A DNA stretch of 64,000 nt from Oscarella lobularis. Lineage: Eukaryota; Porifera; Homoscleromorpha; Homosclerophorida; Oscarellidae. The stretch is taken from NCBI RefSeq assembly GCF_947507565.1, contig NC_089180.1, positions 1,178,001-1,242,000 on the forward strand, in the 5' to 3' direction. Under the pieces are notes generated by a model that saw only the letters and a list, made by a program, of their open reading frames with translations, was not told the origin of the DNA and did no database searches. Every line of letters starts with the position of its first letter. The stretch's first letter is position 1. Below, in pieces: positions 22,760-33,732 of this stretch. The translations under genes were made by a program, and so were the position numbers.

Positions 22760-23227
22760 CATTTTCCCACTATTTGGGTCGCGAAGCCCTTTTTCTTTAG
22801 CAGTTCAGCTATCGTTGTTTCGTTGTCAGGCAACCCGCCAATGCTCGGAGGATTCTGTTGGCATGCAGCGAGACATGCCCGTGCGAGCGCTAAGCGTCAT
22901 CAAGGCAGCTCGACTTAATTAAATCAACTATTAATTGCATTTAATTAAAAAAATAATTTATAGAATACCTGGGACTGCAGACGGGATTTGTTGAGTACCA
23001 GCGATTGAATCGAATTCCTTCGCGAGCTAGACGGTCCATGCTGGGGGTTCGAATGGTTGGATGGCCGAAAACGGACGAGTCTCCGTAGCCGAACTGTGGA
23101 AGCGCTTTGAGGAGGAATTGAAGCGGGATTGCTTCAGCCTTACGTCGTCGGCAAACATAATAACATAATTCTTCGGCTTCTGAGCCGAAGAAAGAGCGAG
23201 AAGGAGGAATAAAGTCATCGCGTTCAC
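22760..23227 (-). pseudogene. Arylsulfatase N-terminal fragment
   Basis: An ATG at 23227 or 23218 starts a signal peptide ([13 protein letters not shown]). [12 protein letters not shown] then splices across a roughly 50-nt intron to [20 protein letters not shown], then [10 protein letters not shown], which carries the Cys of the sulfatase CxPSR formylglycine motif. Another exon, to 22760, gives [13 protein letters not shown], then [19 protein letters not shown], then IVGKW. This is the conserved first quarter of arylsulfatases, lysosomal or secreted enzymes that hydrolyse sulfate esters. The metal-binding DN motif and the C-terminal domain are absent. One frame change occurs inside the last exon. 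The next exon on the same strand belongs to sulfite oxidase. Confidence 0.82.
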
Positions 23228-23272
23228 TTCCCGGATAGACGCAGCCTTTCATCCCGGATAGGGCAAAAGAAA

Positions 23273-24064
23273 TGCTTCTTGTTCTTCGCGATCGTTGCAT
23301 ACCTGGTCTCCGCGGTACATCTAGTGTTTGCACTAAATGCCGAGGCCGAGCTCTCGCGTTTTAGCAGGTCCGCCAACAATCGTCGAGTACGTCTACTTCG
23401 AAGTACTCGAACCGTATGAAATAGGATACGTTTATCGATCTCTACCAGCCAAAAACTTTGGCTCATATTTGGTAAAAATTAGACAGGAGCCCTCTGCAGA
23501 AACGAACCTTCATTGCTAGGCCTAGTTGCTAGATGACAAAATATGACGCAGTGGTTCTCGTTCCAACGGATCCTGTCGATAGCTGCAGTTCCCTCAGGAA
23601 CCGATACAGCATCGCTGGCTCTGTGGCGCTAGCAACGAGAGGGTAGCGATAATAATTAATCAATTAAAAAATCAATTATCTTTCTGTACTACTAGTGGCT
23701 GTTCGTTCATGTCTAAGGCCATTGTGGCTGAACATCACGGAGCTGTTGTTATAATAATTGCGGATAACGATGAGGATAATGAAAGCCACTGGATTGACAT
23801 GATAGGGCATGGAACAGAGAGAGACGTTACTATTCCCGCAATGTTTCTACTGGGCACAGACGGGTAAGAATAAAAACCACTGATTTCCTCTCTCTAAGTC
23901 TTGTGCTTTCTGTTTAGGCGAGAAATAAAAGGAGCTTTAAAAAATAACCACTGTCCGAAGCACTTATTTCTATACCTATTAACATGACAAATAATCCGAG
24001 TCTATTTCTCAGAGAAGACGCCTTGGACTTTGCGCTAAGAACGTCGCTCATCTTTTTTTCCTAA
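23273..24064 (+). CDS. PRADC1: PRADC1-like, protease-associated domain protein
   Basis: A hydrophobic leader ([19 protein letters not shown]) is followed by [17 protein letters not shown], then [11 protein letters not shown]. Further exons give [18 protein letters not shown], then [19 protein letters not shown], then [20 protein letters not shown], and finally [13 protein letters not shown] and [10 protein letters not shown]. This is the whole PA domain of PRADC1/PAP21, a small secreted glycoprotein. Order and content match the family from leader to the final ISIPINxT strand. Frames change between the leader and the PA domain and near 23960. It is the most complete of the small genes in this stretch. 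Its 3' end runs into a fibronectin III exon of another gene. Confidence 0.75.
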
Positions 24065-24121
24065 TATTTGAAACGACTTTTGTCTTTAATTAAGTAATGA
24101 TAAATTTTTAACTTTTCAAGC

Positions 24122-25200
24122 TGTTATTCCTCCGTCGCCCGAAAACGTGACGGTTCGAACGGTTTCTGGAACGACGAATTTGCTTGTCACGTGGAATTTC
24201 GACGTCGACAAGGTCAACGAACAGCATGCACTTCCTGTTGTCGGATTTGTGATAGTCTACATTCCCATTGATCAAACGGCCGAGAACGAGGGCAGAAGAG
24301 CGAACAATTCAAAGATAAGGAAGGAACGGTGTCTCACGCAAAGGAACGTCTAATTTCGTGTATTTAGAACTGGGAAATTAATAAACAAATAGATCAGGTG
24401 AAAAAGACTAGTCGCTAGTAAATTTAGATTTAGATTGTATTTGTCAATACGAGATAAAGAATTTAATGAAAAGGAGCGACGCTATAATCATGTACTGTAA
24501 TGAGATAAAAAATGGAATTTTTTTGCCAAGTGGGTCAGCGCAGGAGGCTGGACAAGTGACTACGTCACGACTTCGTCCGCCGCGCTTCGATCCGGTCGTC
24601 GCGCCGTCGGAGCCGCCCGAACTCGATCCCGAAGATCTCACGCTTCTCGACGTTCTCGGCGAGGGATTTTTCGGCGTCGTTCTCAAAGGCGAACTTCGTT
24701 CACAGCGTGTCGACGAGCGAATCGACGGCGTTCGGCGTGCGGCCGCGTCGATTGGGCTCGCGCTCGCGTCGTCTCGTCACGATGCGATCGAGTCGACGGT
24801 CAAGACCGTTGTCGACTAAAAGGTTTACCTAATGTACGAATTACGAATAGAATGTTAAATTTTTTTCTTATAAGAGGATGGTACTCTAGTACTATTGACG
24901 ATCAGATGGAATTGGTCAAGGAGGTGCAGCTGAATTGGTCAGCACAAGCATATCGTCTCGATGTTGGCTTGCATTACGAGAAGCCATCCGCTCTGTCTCA
25001 TCGTCGAGTATTGCGCCAACGGAGACTCTTGCAGGCTTATCTCCCGGCTTCGAGATCATCTGTAGACACTGACATAATTAATTAATTAAATAAATAATTT
25101 TATGTTTTTAGTGGACTGGTGTCGAGAGTCAAGAGAAGCAACGCGTAGCACATGCAACAGAGGTGCTGGAAGACGCGGTATGAATCCTATGGAGGATAGA
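24122..25200 (+). pseudogene. Receptor tyrosine kinase fragment (FNIII plus kinase N-lobe)
   Basis: The exon from about 24122 gives a fibronectin III strand set: PPSPENVTVRTVSGTTNLLV, then WNFDVDKVNEQHALPVVGF, then IVYIP. After a gap comes a kinase start at about 24600 (ELDPEDLTLLDVLGEGFFGV, then VLKGEL), with the glycine loop GEGFFG. It is followed near 24915 by ELVKEVQL and, after a frame change, QHKHIVSMLACITRSHPLCL, then IVEYCANGD. That is the N-lobe of an RTK up to the hinge. The VAIK lysine region is unclear, and the catalytic loop and C-lobe are missing. No transmembrane segment was found between the parts. I read it as a decayed or chimeric piece. Confidence 0.65.
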
Positions 25201-25739
25201 TAGTTGATGTACTCTAATAAAAAGGAAGTGCATGGAATCTTCTTCTGACATGACGGTTACGATTTTGGACTGTAGCAGCTTTCTTCAGTCCGAACGGGGA
25301 GGGCTTCACCGTTATTGGCTAGAACTTCGTTATTTAAGGCTCCATTTCATTAAATTGGGTCCCGTTGCCTTGTATAGGGTTCCTATTCTATTTCTCGCTG
25401 GTTCTTACGTGAGATTACAGCTTTGTTGTCCCGTGGTTGTCCCGACCGCTCTTCTTTTCTGGCGATTCACTGTGATTTCGAGTTCCTTTTAGATTCCATT
25501 GACTTTAAAACTGCTATAAAAAGTGCTCCGACCTCTTATCGGAGTCTGCGCTCGCTCCATTCGGTCTCGTTCGACGGATTTTCGTGTGTGTGCTGTTACG
25601 GAAGTCTCGTAACAATACTCTAAATTTACGTCACCTCCGTTTGTCTACCAGAAAGCACCGTGCCCTAGCTGCGTGGTCTACGATTGTACTTTACATACTG
25701 AGACACTAGAAAAGCCGCAAACTGGAAGTCGATCTCGCT
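25201..25739. other. No gene recognised
   Basis: An open frame of 86 codons at 25232 shows no family signature. The T-rich sequence looks like intergenic DNA between the kinase piece and DCAF17. Confidence 0.4.
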
Positions 25740-26552
25740 AAAATGCGACGAAAAACACCCCCGTAAGAATCTGAAAAGCGCACGCTAAGAGCGACGAAGC
25801 CCGTTTGAAGTCTGGAGCAAAAGGCAACATTCTCGAAGACAAGGAAGCTCTCCATTGTACAGTATCTACGAAAGAGATCCATCGACGGCCTCTCCACACG
25901 TCGAAATGCGTCTGCACTTAGATCCATAGTGTGCAGCTCCCAAGCCCACTTCAAACGAGTAAAAGCACACAGCACCGTTTCTAATTCAACGAGTAAATCG
26001 CAACATCTCCTGCAGGTTTGGGTGAGACAGTCCTCGTCTCCCATCTTCTACGACCGACTCATTTTCTTCGACAATTTCAAACTGTGCGTTGGACCGCGCG
26101 GACCCAACTGCGTTCCGCGCCCTCTCTACGAGTCTCCCACGAAGGATCGCATCGAATCCTTAGTCACATTCAACAGCTACTACAAACACACGACAGGTAA
26201 AGAGTGTGACTTTCATATACGTGTATAAAAACATATACGCGTGATGTAGACATACATGTAAGGCTCTTTGTCAGGACCCGCTGATCCAACGAACAACGTA
26301 TCTGGCGCTGTGGCGCTGACGCGCTTCGGTTGGCTCATTATCTGGTCGCTCGATCGCGACGAACCGCTCAAGCGCGTCTACGTCTCCAAACGCCTAAAAT
26401 TCCGCTACGCCACGTGGGAACGCGACAACGAGCGCCTACTCCTTCGCTCCGCGCGCGGCGGCAGCAATGACGACGTCGTCGTATCGCTCGCTCTGCTGAC
26501 GATTGCGCCTCTAAAACTCGTCGCCGTCGCGCCGATTCGACGCTTCGTCTAA
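25740..26552 (+). pseudogene. DCAF17: DCAF17 5' part
   Basis: The exon to about 25970 gives LRKRSIDGLSTRRNASALRS, then IVCSSQAHFKR. The next, from about 26018, gives VWVRQSSSPIFYDRLIFFDN, then the FKLCV block and PLYESPTKDRIESLV. The last, from about 26270, gives VSGAVALTRFGWLIIWSLDR, then KRVYVSKRLKFRYATWERDN. These follow the N-terminal third of DCAF17, a nucleolar DDB1-CUL4 substrate receptor linked to Woodhouse-Sakati syndrome, in the right order. A long minus-strand open frame over the first exon is a shadow. The C-terminal two thirds are missing; the next exons belong to an EGF-domain protein. Confidence 0.78.
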
Positions 26553-26603
26553 TTTGCTGAAAGACTCGTCAGACGAGTTCTCTTTCTCTTCCTCTGTCAA
26601 AGG

Positions 26604-27000
26604 TGTGGACAAGGCTTTCTCTTTCCCAAGGCGGGTTTTTCAGACTCTATGAAATGAAAGTGCGAGTGGGACATCGCCGTGCCGGGGCTCTCAGACGTGC
26701 GTCGATTTGCCGAGCGGGTACGACTTCACGTGCCAGAAAGGATATCAAAAAATTGCAACCGGATGCGAAGGTAGGACATTCGGGATGAGACTCATGAACA
26801 GAATCCCTAAGCTAAAACTTTCTCTCTAGATATTGATGAATGTGCTTCATTCGGATATTGCCAGCAGCACTGCTCCAACTCAGGGGGAAGTTTCAAGTGT
26901 TCGTGCGACTCAGGATATATACTGAGACCCGATCCGACCCGATCAGCGTTCCTGCAAATCAGAGAGTAAGTGGGGGGAGGTTTTTTTAGTGCCGTAAGTA
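26604..27000 (+). pseudogene. EGF-like domain fragment (LRP/fibulin type)
   Basis: The exon at about 26604-26768 gives SPCRGSQTCVDLPSGYDFTC, then QKGYQKIATGCE in one frame. The next, from about 26830, gives [20 protein letters not shown], then [12 protein letters not shown], a calcium-binding EGF module with DxDEC and six cysteines. Such EGF pairs occur in LDL-receptor-related proteins and fibulins; which one cannot be told. The module then breaks off into the exon-intron array. Confidence 0.7.
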
Positions 27001-27150
27001 GACTTATTTATTTTTTATTTTTCATTTTTCAGGGGGGAGTTTAACGACCAAGGAGGTGTGGGACATTTTATCATTCACTGGAATTCATTAAAGGTACGTG
27101 TTTTAGGAGAACAAATCATATATTGTACGTGATTATTTGTTTTTGTTATT

Positions 27151-28420
27151 CATTGTTTAGTGTTATTCTACTACTGGGGAGCATTCTAAGGGTTCTATTA
27201 GATAAGTGCCTCGTAGTTTTACGTGTTCGAGGGGCTTTGGTTCTCATGTGTTGTATAGGGGGGAAGGTCGAACGGATATCAGCATGAGGTATAGGTTTAT
27301 TTTTTGGGGAAAAGGTTTTTAACTTTCTTTTTATCCAGGGGGAACTCATTTGGAGGGATGAGAAGAGGACATAGGGCGCGCCCAGGGAAGGAAAGGGATC
27401 GACGAGGACAAAGGAGGGGACGTGGAGGAAGACTATCAACAGGTACAAAATTATTTTACATTTGTTTATCAAATTTCATTTCTTTTATTTAGGAACACTC
27501 AACGGGATGGAACGAGGATGTAAGAGAAGGACAAAGGAGACGCACAGGGAAGGAAAGGGATTGACAAGGACAAAGGAAAGGAAGTGGAGGAAGACTATCA
27601 ACAGGTACAGAATTATTTTACATTTGTTTATCACACTTCATTCCTTTTATTTAGGAACACTCAACGGGATGGAGCGAGGATGCAAGAGAAGGACAAATGA
27701 CACACACAGGGAAGGAAAGGGATCGACAAAGACAAAGGAAGCGACGTGGCGAGAGACTATCAACAGGTACAGAATTATTTTACATTTGTTTATCACAATA
27801 AATTTCTTTATTTAGGAACACTCATTGGGATGGAACGAGGAAGCAAGAGAAGGAAAAAGGACACGCACAGGGAATGACAAGGACAAAGGAAGGGGCGTGG
27901 AGGAAGACTATTAACAGGTACAAAATTATTTTATCAAATTTCATTTAGGAACACTCAACGGGATGGAACGAGGATGTAAGAGAAGGACAAAGGACACGCA
28001 CAGGGAAGGAAAGGGATCGACAAGGACAAAGGAAAGGAAGTGGAGGAAGACTATCAACAGGTACAGAATTCTTTTACGTTTGTTTATCACACTTCATTCC
28101 TTTTATTTAGGAACTCCTAACGGGATAGAACGAGGATGCAAGAGAAGGACGAAGGACACGCACAGGGAAGGAAGGGGATCGACAAGGACAAAGGAAGGGA
28201 CGTGGAGGAAGACTACCAATAGGTTCAGAGTTATTCTACATTTGTTTATCACATTTCATTTCTTTTATTTAGGAATATTAAACGGAATGGAATGAAGATG
28301 CAAGAGAAGGACAAGGTCACGCACAGGGAAGGGAAGTAATCGACATGGACGAGGGAGAGGAAATTAGAGGACCCCTATCAATAGGTACACGGTTATTTTA
28401 TATTTATTTATCACACTTAG
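27151..28420 (+). repeat. Tandem array of exon+intron units, 162 bp period
   Basis: About seven units in a row each hold an A/G-rich block bounded by AG| and |GT, then an intron-like spacer. Blocks: 27339-27442 (104 nt), 27493-27604, 27655-27766 (112 each), 27816-27917 (102), 27949-28060, 28111-28222 and 28273-28384 (112 each). Spacers start GTACA or GTTCAG, end TTTATTTAG or similar, and are 50, 50, 49, 31, 50, 50 and 36 nt long. Block plus spacer is 162 bp, a multiple of three, so unspliced DNA is open for long stretches (27462-27815, 27963-28295) as a 54-residue repeat. The spliced blocks (112 nt) change frame each time. The lead-in at 27151-27338 resembles the T-rich TTGTATAGGGG part of the 2.5 kb repeat. 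No protein family is recognised. Confidence 0.85.
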
Positions 28421-28930
28421 GAGTAAAGGCATTAGGATGAGGGGTAGGATTGGGATTAGAGGCAGGAGGATGAGTAGGGTGCTAAGGGTCAGGGGTGGGA
28501 ATAGGGGCAAGGGTACAGTAGAGCATTTATTCAGAAATGCAGCATTATTCAGACTTCATCTTGATCGTCGCGAAGCAAATTATATTCTCGAGACGAGTTG
28601 TCAGAGTAATGCCGTTAGGTTGTTCAACGCTATGAGCCTTCTCATGGGTCGTCCTCTTCAGCGGCCTCTTCAGATGGAGTCATCGGCTGATGTGGATAAG
28701 CTTGATAAGCGTTTTGTGCATTAAAATTAATTTCGTAATGATTACTGATTGGCTCAAGAGGCCTGCAAATGATCTTTGAGTTTTTTCACTGCGTAATTTG
28801 AAAAAGAAGTAGATCGTTTACGAGCAGCTTTATGCAGGAGCCTTTCTTTTCTGTCTACATTTTATTTAAACCGAACCTCTTATACGATATTTTGTGTCTT
28901 AGCTACATTGGATTCAAAGAGTTTAAAAGT
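28421..28930 (+). other. Possible terminal exon after the exon-intron array
   Basis: The last spacer of the array ends in CACTTAG at 28420. It is followed by a G/A-rich stretch that runs to a stop at about 28724 in one frame. No domain is seen. It could be the 3' exon of a transcript from the array. Confidence 0.3.
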
Positions 28931-29251
28931 CAGTTGCCACTGACCTTCTGAAGGCATCGGCGGGAATCAATGTAAGCTGGGGCTGGGGTGGGGGCCCGTG
29001 GCACAGCAGCGCACAAGTACTTCTATCTATGTACAAAACGGTTACATAAGTAGTTGTAATTAAACGTCGTCCGTTATTTGTACTCGCTGCAATAGTTTGC
29101 ACGGCCGTTAGCGAGCGGTCGCCATCTGCTTCAGCTCAGAATGTTGTCATATCCTAGGAGAAGTCGTGTGTTTTTAGTGCACGGACAACAGCACGTTACT
29201 GAAGAAAACAAACAAACAAACAACTATTCTGTAAAAGTGTCATGGGAAAGG

Positions 29252-31006
29252 TCACAGTTTGTAGGCTCCAAAGAAAGCATATCGAGGTTGAACGAGGTAT
29301 CGGCTGCCGACACCGTAAACCGATAGACGATCTCCTTTCACTAAAAACCTCATGAAGCCTGTTTGTTCTTCCTGGTGTCTATTCGAACTGTGGCTCTGTG
29401 AGAGGTGTCGGACTGCGTCGTTGTTGTTGATACGAATGTAGAAATAGACGTAGCTTCCAGAGCTTGACGAAAAGAAGTGCATTTGGGCATAAATGTAGTA
29501 AAGGCCGTCTTGAGGCACAGTAATGTAGCCGTTGCTGTAAGTCATTCCACCCCTGAGAAACGATTGATAGTTGCCATTAGTTGAAGTAGTCCACTGCGTA
29601 ATCGTTTGACCTGAATTAGTTAGTGTCAACTGAACATTCAGATTCGAAATGCATGAATAAAAGCGTACTGCTCGACATGTAGCTGCCAGAGTTTCCATAA
29701 AGATGCGCTGCCGGCCGATCAGAACTCGAAGAATAATTCAGACGAAGAGTAATCACTTCTTCCTGGAGTTTTGATTTCTGTTGGGATAAAAATGTTCTAG
29801 GTATATCAGACATGTTTGTATGACGACAGATTACGTCGGCCTGCAGTGACTGAACAGACAGTTCTAGCTTCTTGTACTAATGAGTCATTAGATCAAGAAC
29901 ATTATCCCTTTGAGCCCCCTCCTTACTTGCGTCTCTAGTGCTTTAAATGGCTCAAAATACTTTCGCAGAATGTCTTCACTAAGCTAAATTGATAAATTAG
30001 TTATTGATAGCTACGATGTCCGGGTGTAAGCAGAGAAGTATATTTTTTAGAGAGATAATTTATGTTGCTGTTCCAACCTCTGGTCCAGGCACTCCTTGTG
30101 GTCCAGGCTTGCCCTTGTAACCGGGAAGACCCCGATCTCCCTGTCAAAATCAAAAGTTTTTAATACATCATTCCAAACTGCAAGTACCCTGTCCCCTTTA
30201 AGTCCTCTATCTCCAGGATGTCCCGGTGGACCCTAGTCGCTTTATCCAATATCTTGAAATTTAGTACTAGTTTATGTGTACCGGATTGCCGTCGTCTCCT
30301 TCAGTTCCCCTCGGCCCTATCAGACCTCGTTCTCCCTAAAAAACAGTGCTATTGATCTCATGTCCAGAGCAAAGATCAATCCCTGAATTGTTCTAAAAAC
30401 GTTTAGAATTACCTTGAATCCCGTATCTCCTTTTATGCCCTTTGTGCCTTGTGGCCCTCTGTATCCCTAGAATCACGTGATGTAAGAAGACCAAAAAAAG
30501 ATAAAACAATCTCTCACCTGAACTCCTGTGCTGCCTCTTGGCCCTTGAGGCCCTGGCGAGCCAACGCAGCTTGGTCCTGGCGGACCAACAACGCCAGCAG
30601 GTCCCTCTTTACCCTGACTCCCAGGCGGACCTGTCATCCCTTGTTCACCCTACACAGATTAGTCTATAGTATTTACCAGCGCCGAAACGAGTCAAACACA
30701 CCTTCTGTCCGCGATCTCCTGTTAAACCCGTGGCTCCTTTTTCGCCTTTGTGTCCCTAGAAGTGCGCAAAGTTGGCGAGCAACTGATATAGTAGCTAATA
30801 GCCTAAGCATACACGAACACCCTGCGGACCTGTATGACCTGGGTAGCCTTAAAAAACCGTCTTATTGCAGTAGTGTAGTCTGTAAAGGCAGCGCTCATTT
30901 TTACACGCTGTCCCTGCACAACGTTTTCATCTGAGCCATTTACTGCTGAAGACAGAGCGAAGGCAATGCAGAGGGCAAGAAGTGGAGCTATTTTGAGCGT
31001 AAACAT
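29252..31006 (-). CDS. Secreted collagen-TNF fusion protein (EDA-like layout)
   Basis: An ATG at 31006 opens a signal peptide (LKIAPLLALCIAFALSSAV). Six or seven collagen exons follow between 30847 and 30070, many 54 or 45 nt long as in fibrillar collagens, all Gly-X-Y (GYRGPQGTKGIKGDTGFK, then GERGLIGPRGTEGDDGNP). A short coiled segment (QKSKLQEEVITLRLNYSS) leads to a C-terminal TNF-homology head: RPAAHLYGNSGS, then GGMTYSNGYITVPQDGLYYI, then ending YAFFGAYKL. Ectodysplasin shares collagen plus TNF; C1q/TNF-related proteins are the other choice. It is probably a trimeric extracellular ligand or matrix protein. Splicing of the first exons into frame looks good; the coiled segment has small uncertain exons. 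Confidence 0.8.
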
Positions 31007-31082
31007 GCTGATAGGAGTATAGCTAGAAGCTTTAAGTTTAGTCTGCGAACAAAGAGAGAATGCGCAGTCTCCTCTGCTCGGT

Positions 31083-31560
31083 TTGCCTATCTACGCTCTG
31101 CTTGATGGCACACACAATAGTTTGGCCAAATATAATTACGAAACGGCCAATCATTCTTTTGGAGCTTTGTTCTCCTTGGTAAATGTCATTACTGAAGTGA
31201 TTGTCTTAGCAGCTTTGGATCAAGATGTTCACGTAATGTTGCCAGCGGGAATTACCGGTACGTTGTGCAAATCAATAAGCATGTTCATAAACTCTCTGAT
31301 TCGTTGAAGAGATAATTCTCACTCTAAATACAGAATTTTTAAACGATTTTTTCTCCACAAGGCAAGAGAGTAAATTTTATGTATTTATTTGGTCTGTGAC
31401 ACCATGGTGGCACTGAATGCAGTGCTGATTTTGAATGTTTTATAGATTTGATCGAGTCTGTACCACCACACCACCTATCTGACGCAGTACAAGATAATTC
31501 GTATCACGTACCACGTGATTGCCGTGACACTATTTCGGTCGTAAAGACACCAACAAGAAC
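31083..31560. repeat. Upstream flank shared by the collagen-TNF duplication
   Basis: The stretch from about 31079 (GTTTGCCTATCTACGCTCTG, then TTTGGCCAAATATAATTACG) recurs at about 33390-33560, upstream of the second collagen-TNF copy. It marks the edge of a tandem duplication. Beyond 31310 no feature is seen. Confidence 0.7.
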
Positions 31561-31578
31561 GGGGCCAGGGTAGCCGCA

Positions 31579-31850
31579 ATGCGACCTTTTACAAACTGGC
31601 AAGGATCGAAAACTGTAATGTATCTTCTCGACGGTTCCGGGGACCCCCTATGGGTCTTCACGAGACGACGAGTGCATCCGCTCCGTGGTAAGCAATCCCG
31701 CATTCATCGCTTCCTCTTCTACTTCTATATCTTTTGCTATGATCGTTTCTCTTGGCTATGCAAGTCTACTCGACGGGAATTCGTTTGGGGGCCCCAATTC
31801 ATGACGAATTACGTTTGCGCTCCCTCTAAATATTTATAGTTTACTTTTCC
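31579..31850 (+). repeat. Diverged member of the dispersed gene-like repeat family
   Basis: The segment shares with 33733-34262 a block ending CGAGNACGCATCCGCTC, CGNGGTAAGCAATC, and a GGGGCCCC motif further on. It begins ATGCGACC and reaches the GTAAGC donor at about 31690. No protein domain is visible. Confidence 0.45.
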
Positions 31851-32466
31851 GACATTACCCAGCTTAAAATGTATAGACGTTTAGTGCGGGCATATATGTA
31901 TATGTTTTCTTCTTAGGTGTCACATGATTTTCTTCATTTGAAAGAGGAATTAAGCCAATGGAACATAAGGTTCGTTTCATTTCTTTGGGGTCCAGTGGTG
32001 TAGGCATAGATATGGTGTAGGCGTGCACTTGGGGGATGGACTAGTAGTACATTGAGGTGAATTGCATGCTGTGCCACTGCCCCTTTCCGTTCCTGACAAT
32101 GTGAGCTGGGGCTCAGGGGATGGAAGAGCAGCGCATGAAGCTCTCAGAATAATCAAACCAATACTTTATTTATGTATGCACGATGCGGAGAGTAGTGAAG
32201 GCGGCATTCGGTTATAGAGTAATTGTGAGCCTCCGCCGTATCCTTGCTCGTATGCTTGAGTCTCTGCCTCGCACTCGGGTAGTAAGTTGGAGAGGCCAGT
32301 AGTTGTAGTTACTTCCCTAAGGCTATTAGCGAACATTTGCCACGTGCTTTAGATCGCTTTTCTATAAAATGTACACGTAATGTATGTTCAGTGGTTTTTT
32401 TCTTATAACAGCAGTGCTGCTCAAGTTGAACTCGCAGTACGTGGTTTAATTAATTAAATACGGACA

Positions 32467-33323
32467 TCAGCACACTAATGAAACAAACAGATCAAAGTTT
32501 GTATACCCCAATGAAGCCGTAAGGAGCGCCAACGGCATATCTGTTGCCAGCAGCGTAAACAGATACACGATCCTCTTTAACGAGACATACTCATTTGCAA
32601 TATTTTGAAATTTAGAATAGTTTATGTGTACGGGATTGCCGTCGTCTCCTTCAGTTCCCTTGGCCCTATCAGGCCACGTTCGCCCTAAAAACAGTGCTAT
32701 TGATCCCAGGTTCAGAGCAAAAATCAATCCCTGAGAATAGTTCTAAAAATTAGAATTACCTTGAATCCCGTATCTCCTTTTATGCCTTTTGTGCCTTGTG
32801 GCCCTCCGTGTCCCTAGAATCACGTGATGTAAGAAGATAAACAATCTCTCACTTGAACTCCTGTGCTGCCTCTTGGTCCTTGAGGCCCTGGCGAGCCAAC
32901 GCAGCATGGTCCCGGCGGACCAACAACGCCAGCAGGTCCCTCTTTACCCCGACTCCCCGGCGAACCCGTCATTCCTTGTTCACCCTACACAGATTAGTCT
33001 AAAATTTACCAGAGCCGAAATAAGTCAAACACACCTTTTGTCCGCGCTCTCCTGTTTAACCCGTGGCTCCTTTTTCGCGTGTCCAAGCTAACTTGAAAGT
33101 GCGAGTCACTAGAATAGGCTAGCGTACACGAACTCCCTGCGGGCCTGGATGACCTGGGTAGCCCTAAAAAACCGGCCGATTGCACTGCTGTGTAGTCTAG
33201 AACGGCAAAAAAGGTTCTAACACGCTGTCCCTGGGCAACGTTTTCATCTGAGCCATTGACTGCGGAGGACAGCGCAAAGGCAATGCAGATTACAAATATT
33301 GGAGCTATTTTGAGCATAAGCAT
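32467..33323 (-). pseudogene. Second collagen-TNF copy, internally deleted
   Basis: The signal-peptide exon (ATG at 33323, LKIAPIFVICIAFALSSAV) and the Gly-X-Y exons match the gene at 29252-31006. At about 32600 the collagen exon GTEGDDGNP runs straight into the last strand of the TNF head (EDRVSVYAAGNRYAVGAPYG, then FIGVYKL). The rest of the collagen, the coiled segment and most of the TNF head are missing. Relative to the first copy this is an internal deletion of several hundred base pairs. The tail keeps its own stop and is read in another frame from the collagen exon. It is a non-functional or strongly altered paralog from a local tandem duplication. Confidence 0.8.
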
Positions 33324-33732
33324 GCTTTTAGGTTGGGCAAGTCCGAAGTTTAGGCTGAAAGCAAAGAGAGAATGTGAAGCGTCCTCTGCTGGGTTTGCCT
33401 ATTTGCGCTCTGGAGCAAATTTGACAGACAGGTTGACAGCATAGCACATTAGTTTGGCCAAATATAATTACGAAACAGCCAATCAGTTTTTGGGGCTTTG
33501 TTCGTCTTTGTAAATGTCATTACCTAAAGCAATCGCTTTAGCTACTTTGATATCAAGATGCCCGCGTCACATTTATTGATTTGAAATGCTTAGGTTCCAA
33601 GGGCAGACGAGTAAACCAACGCAGCCAGATTCATTGCACCAGGTATTTTATTTGAACTTTGTATATTCGATTTATTTTACAGGTTACACATATAAACACG
33701 TGATTTCTGTCTCCGGGAAGTTACACGAAATG

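Noticed and set aside
25706-26044. 112-codon minus-strand frame
   Set aside because: It overlaps DCAF17 exons that match their family on the plus strand.
27462-28295. 54-residue repeat protein from the unspliced array
   Set aside because: Open only because the period is divisible by three; the strong AG/GT borders argue that the spacer is an intron. Kept as a finding, not as a gene.
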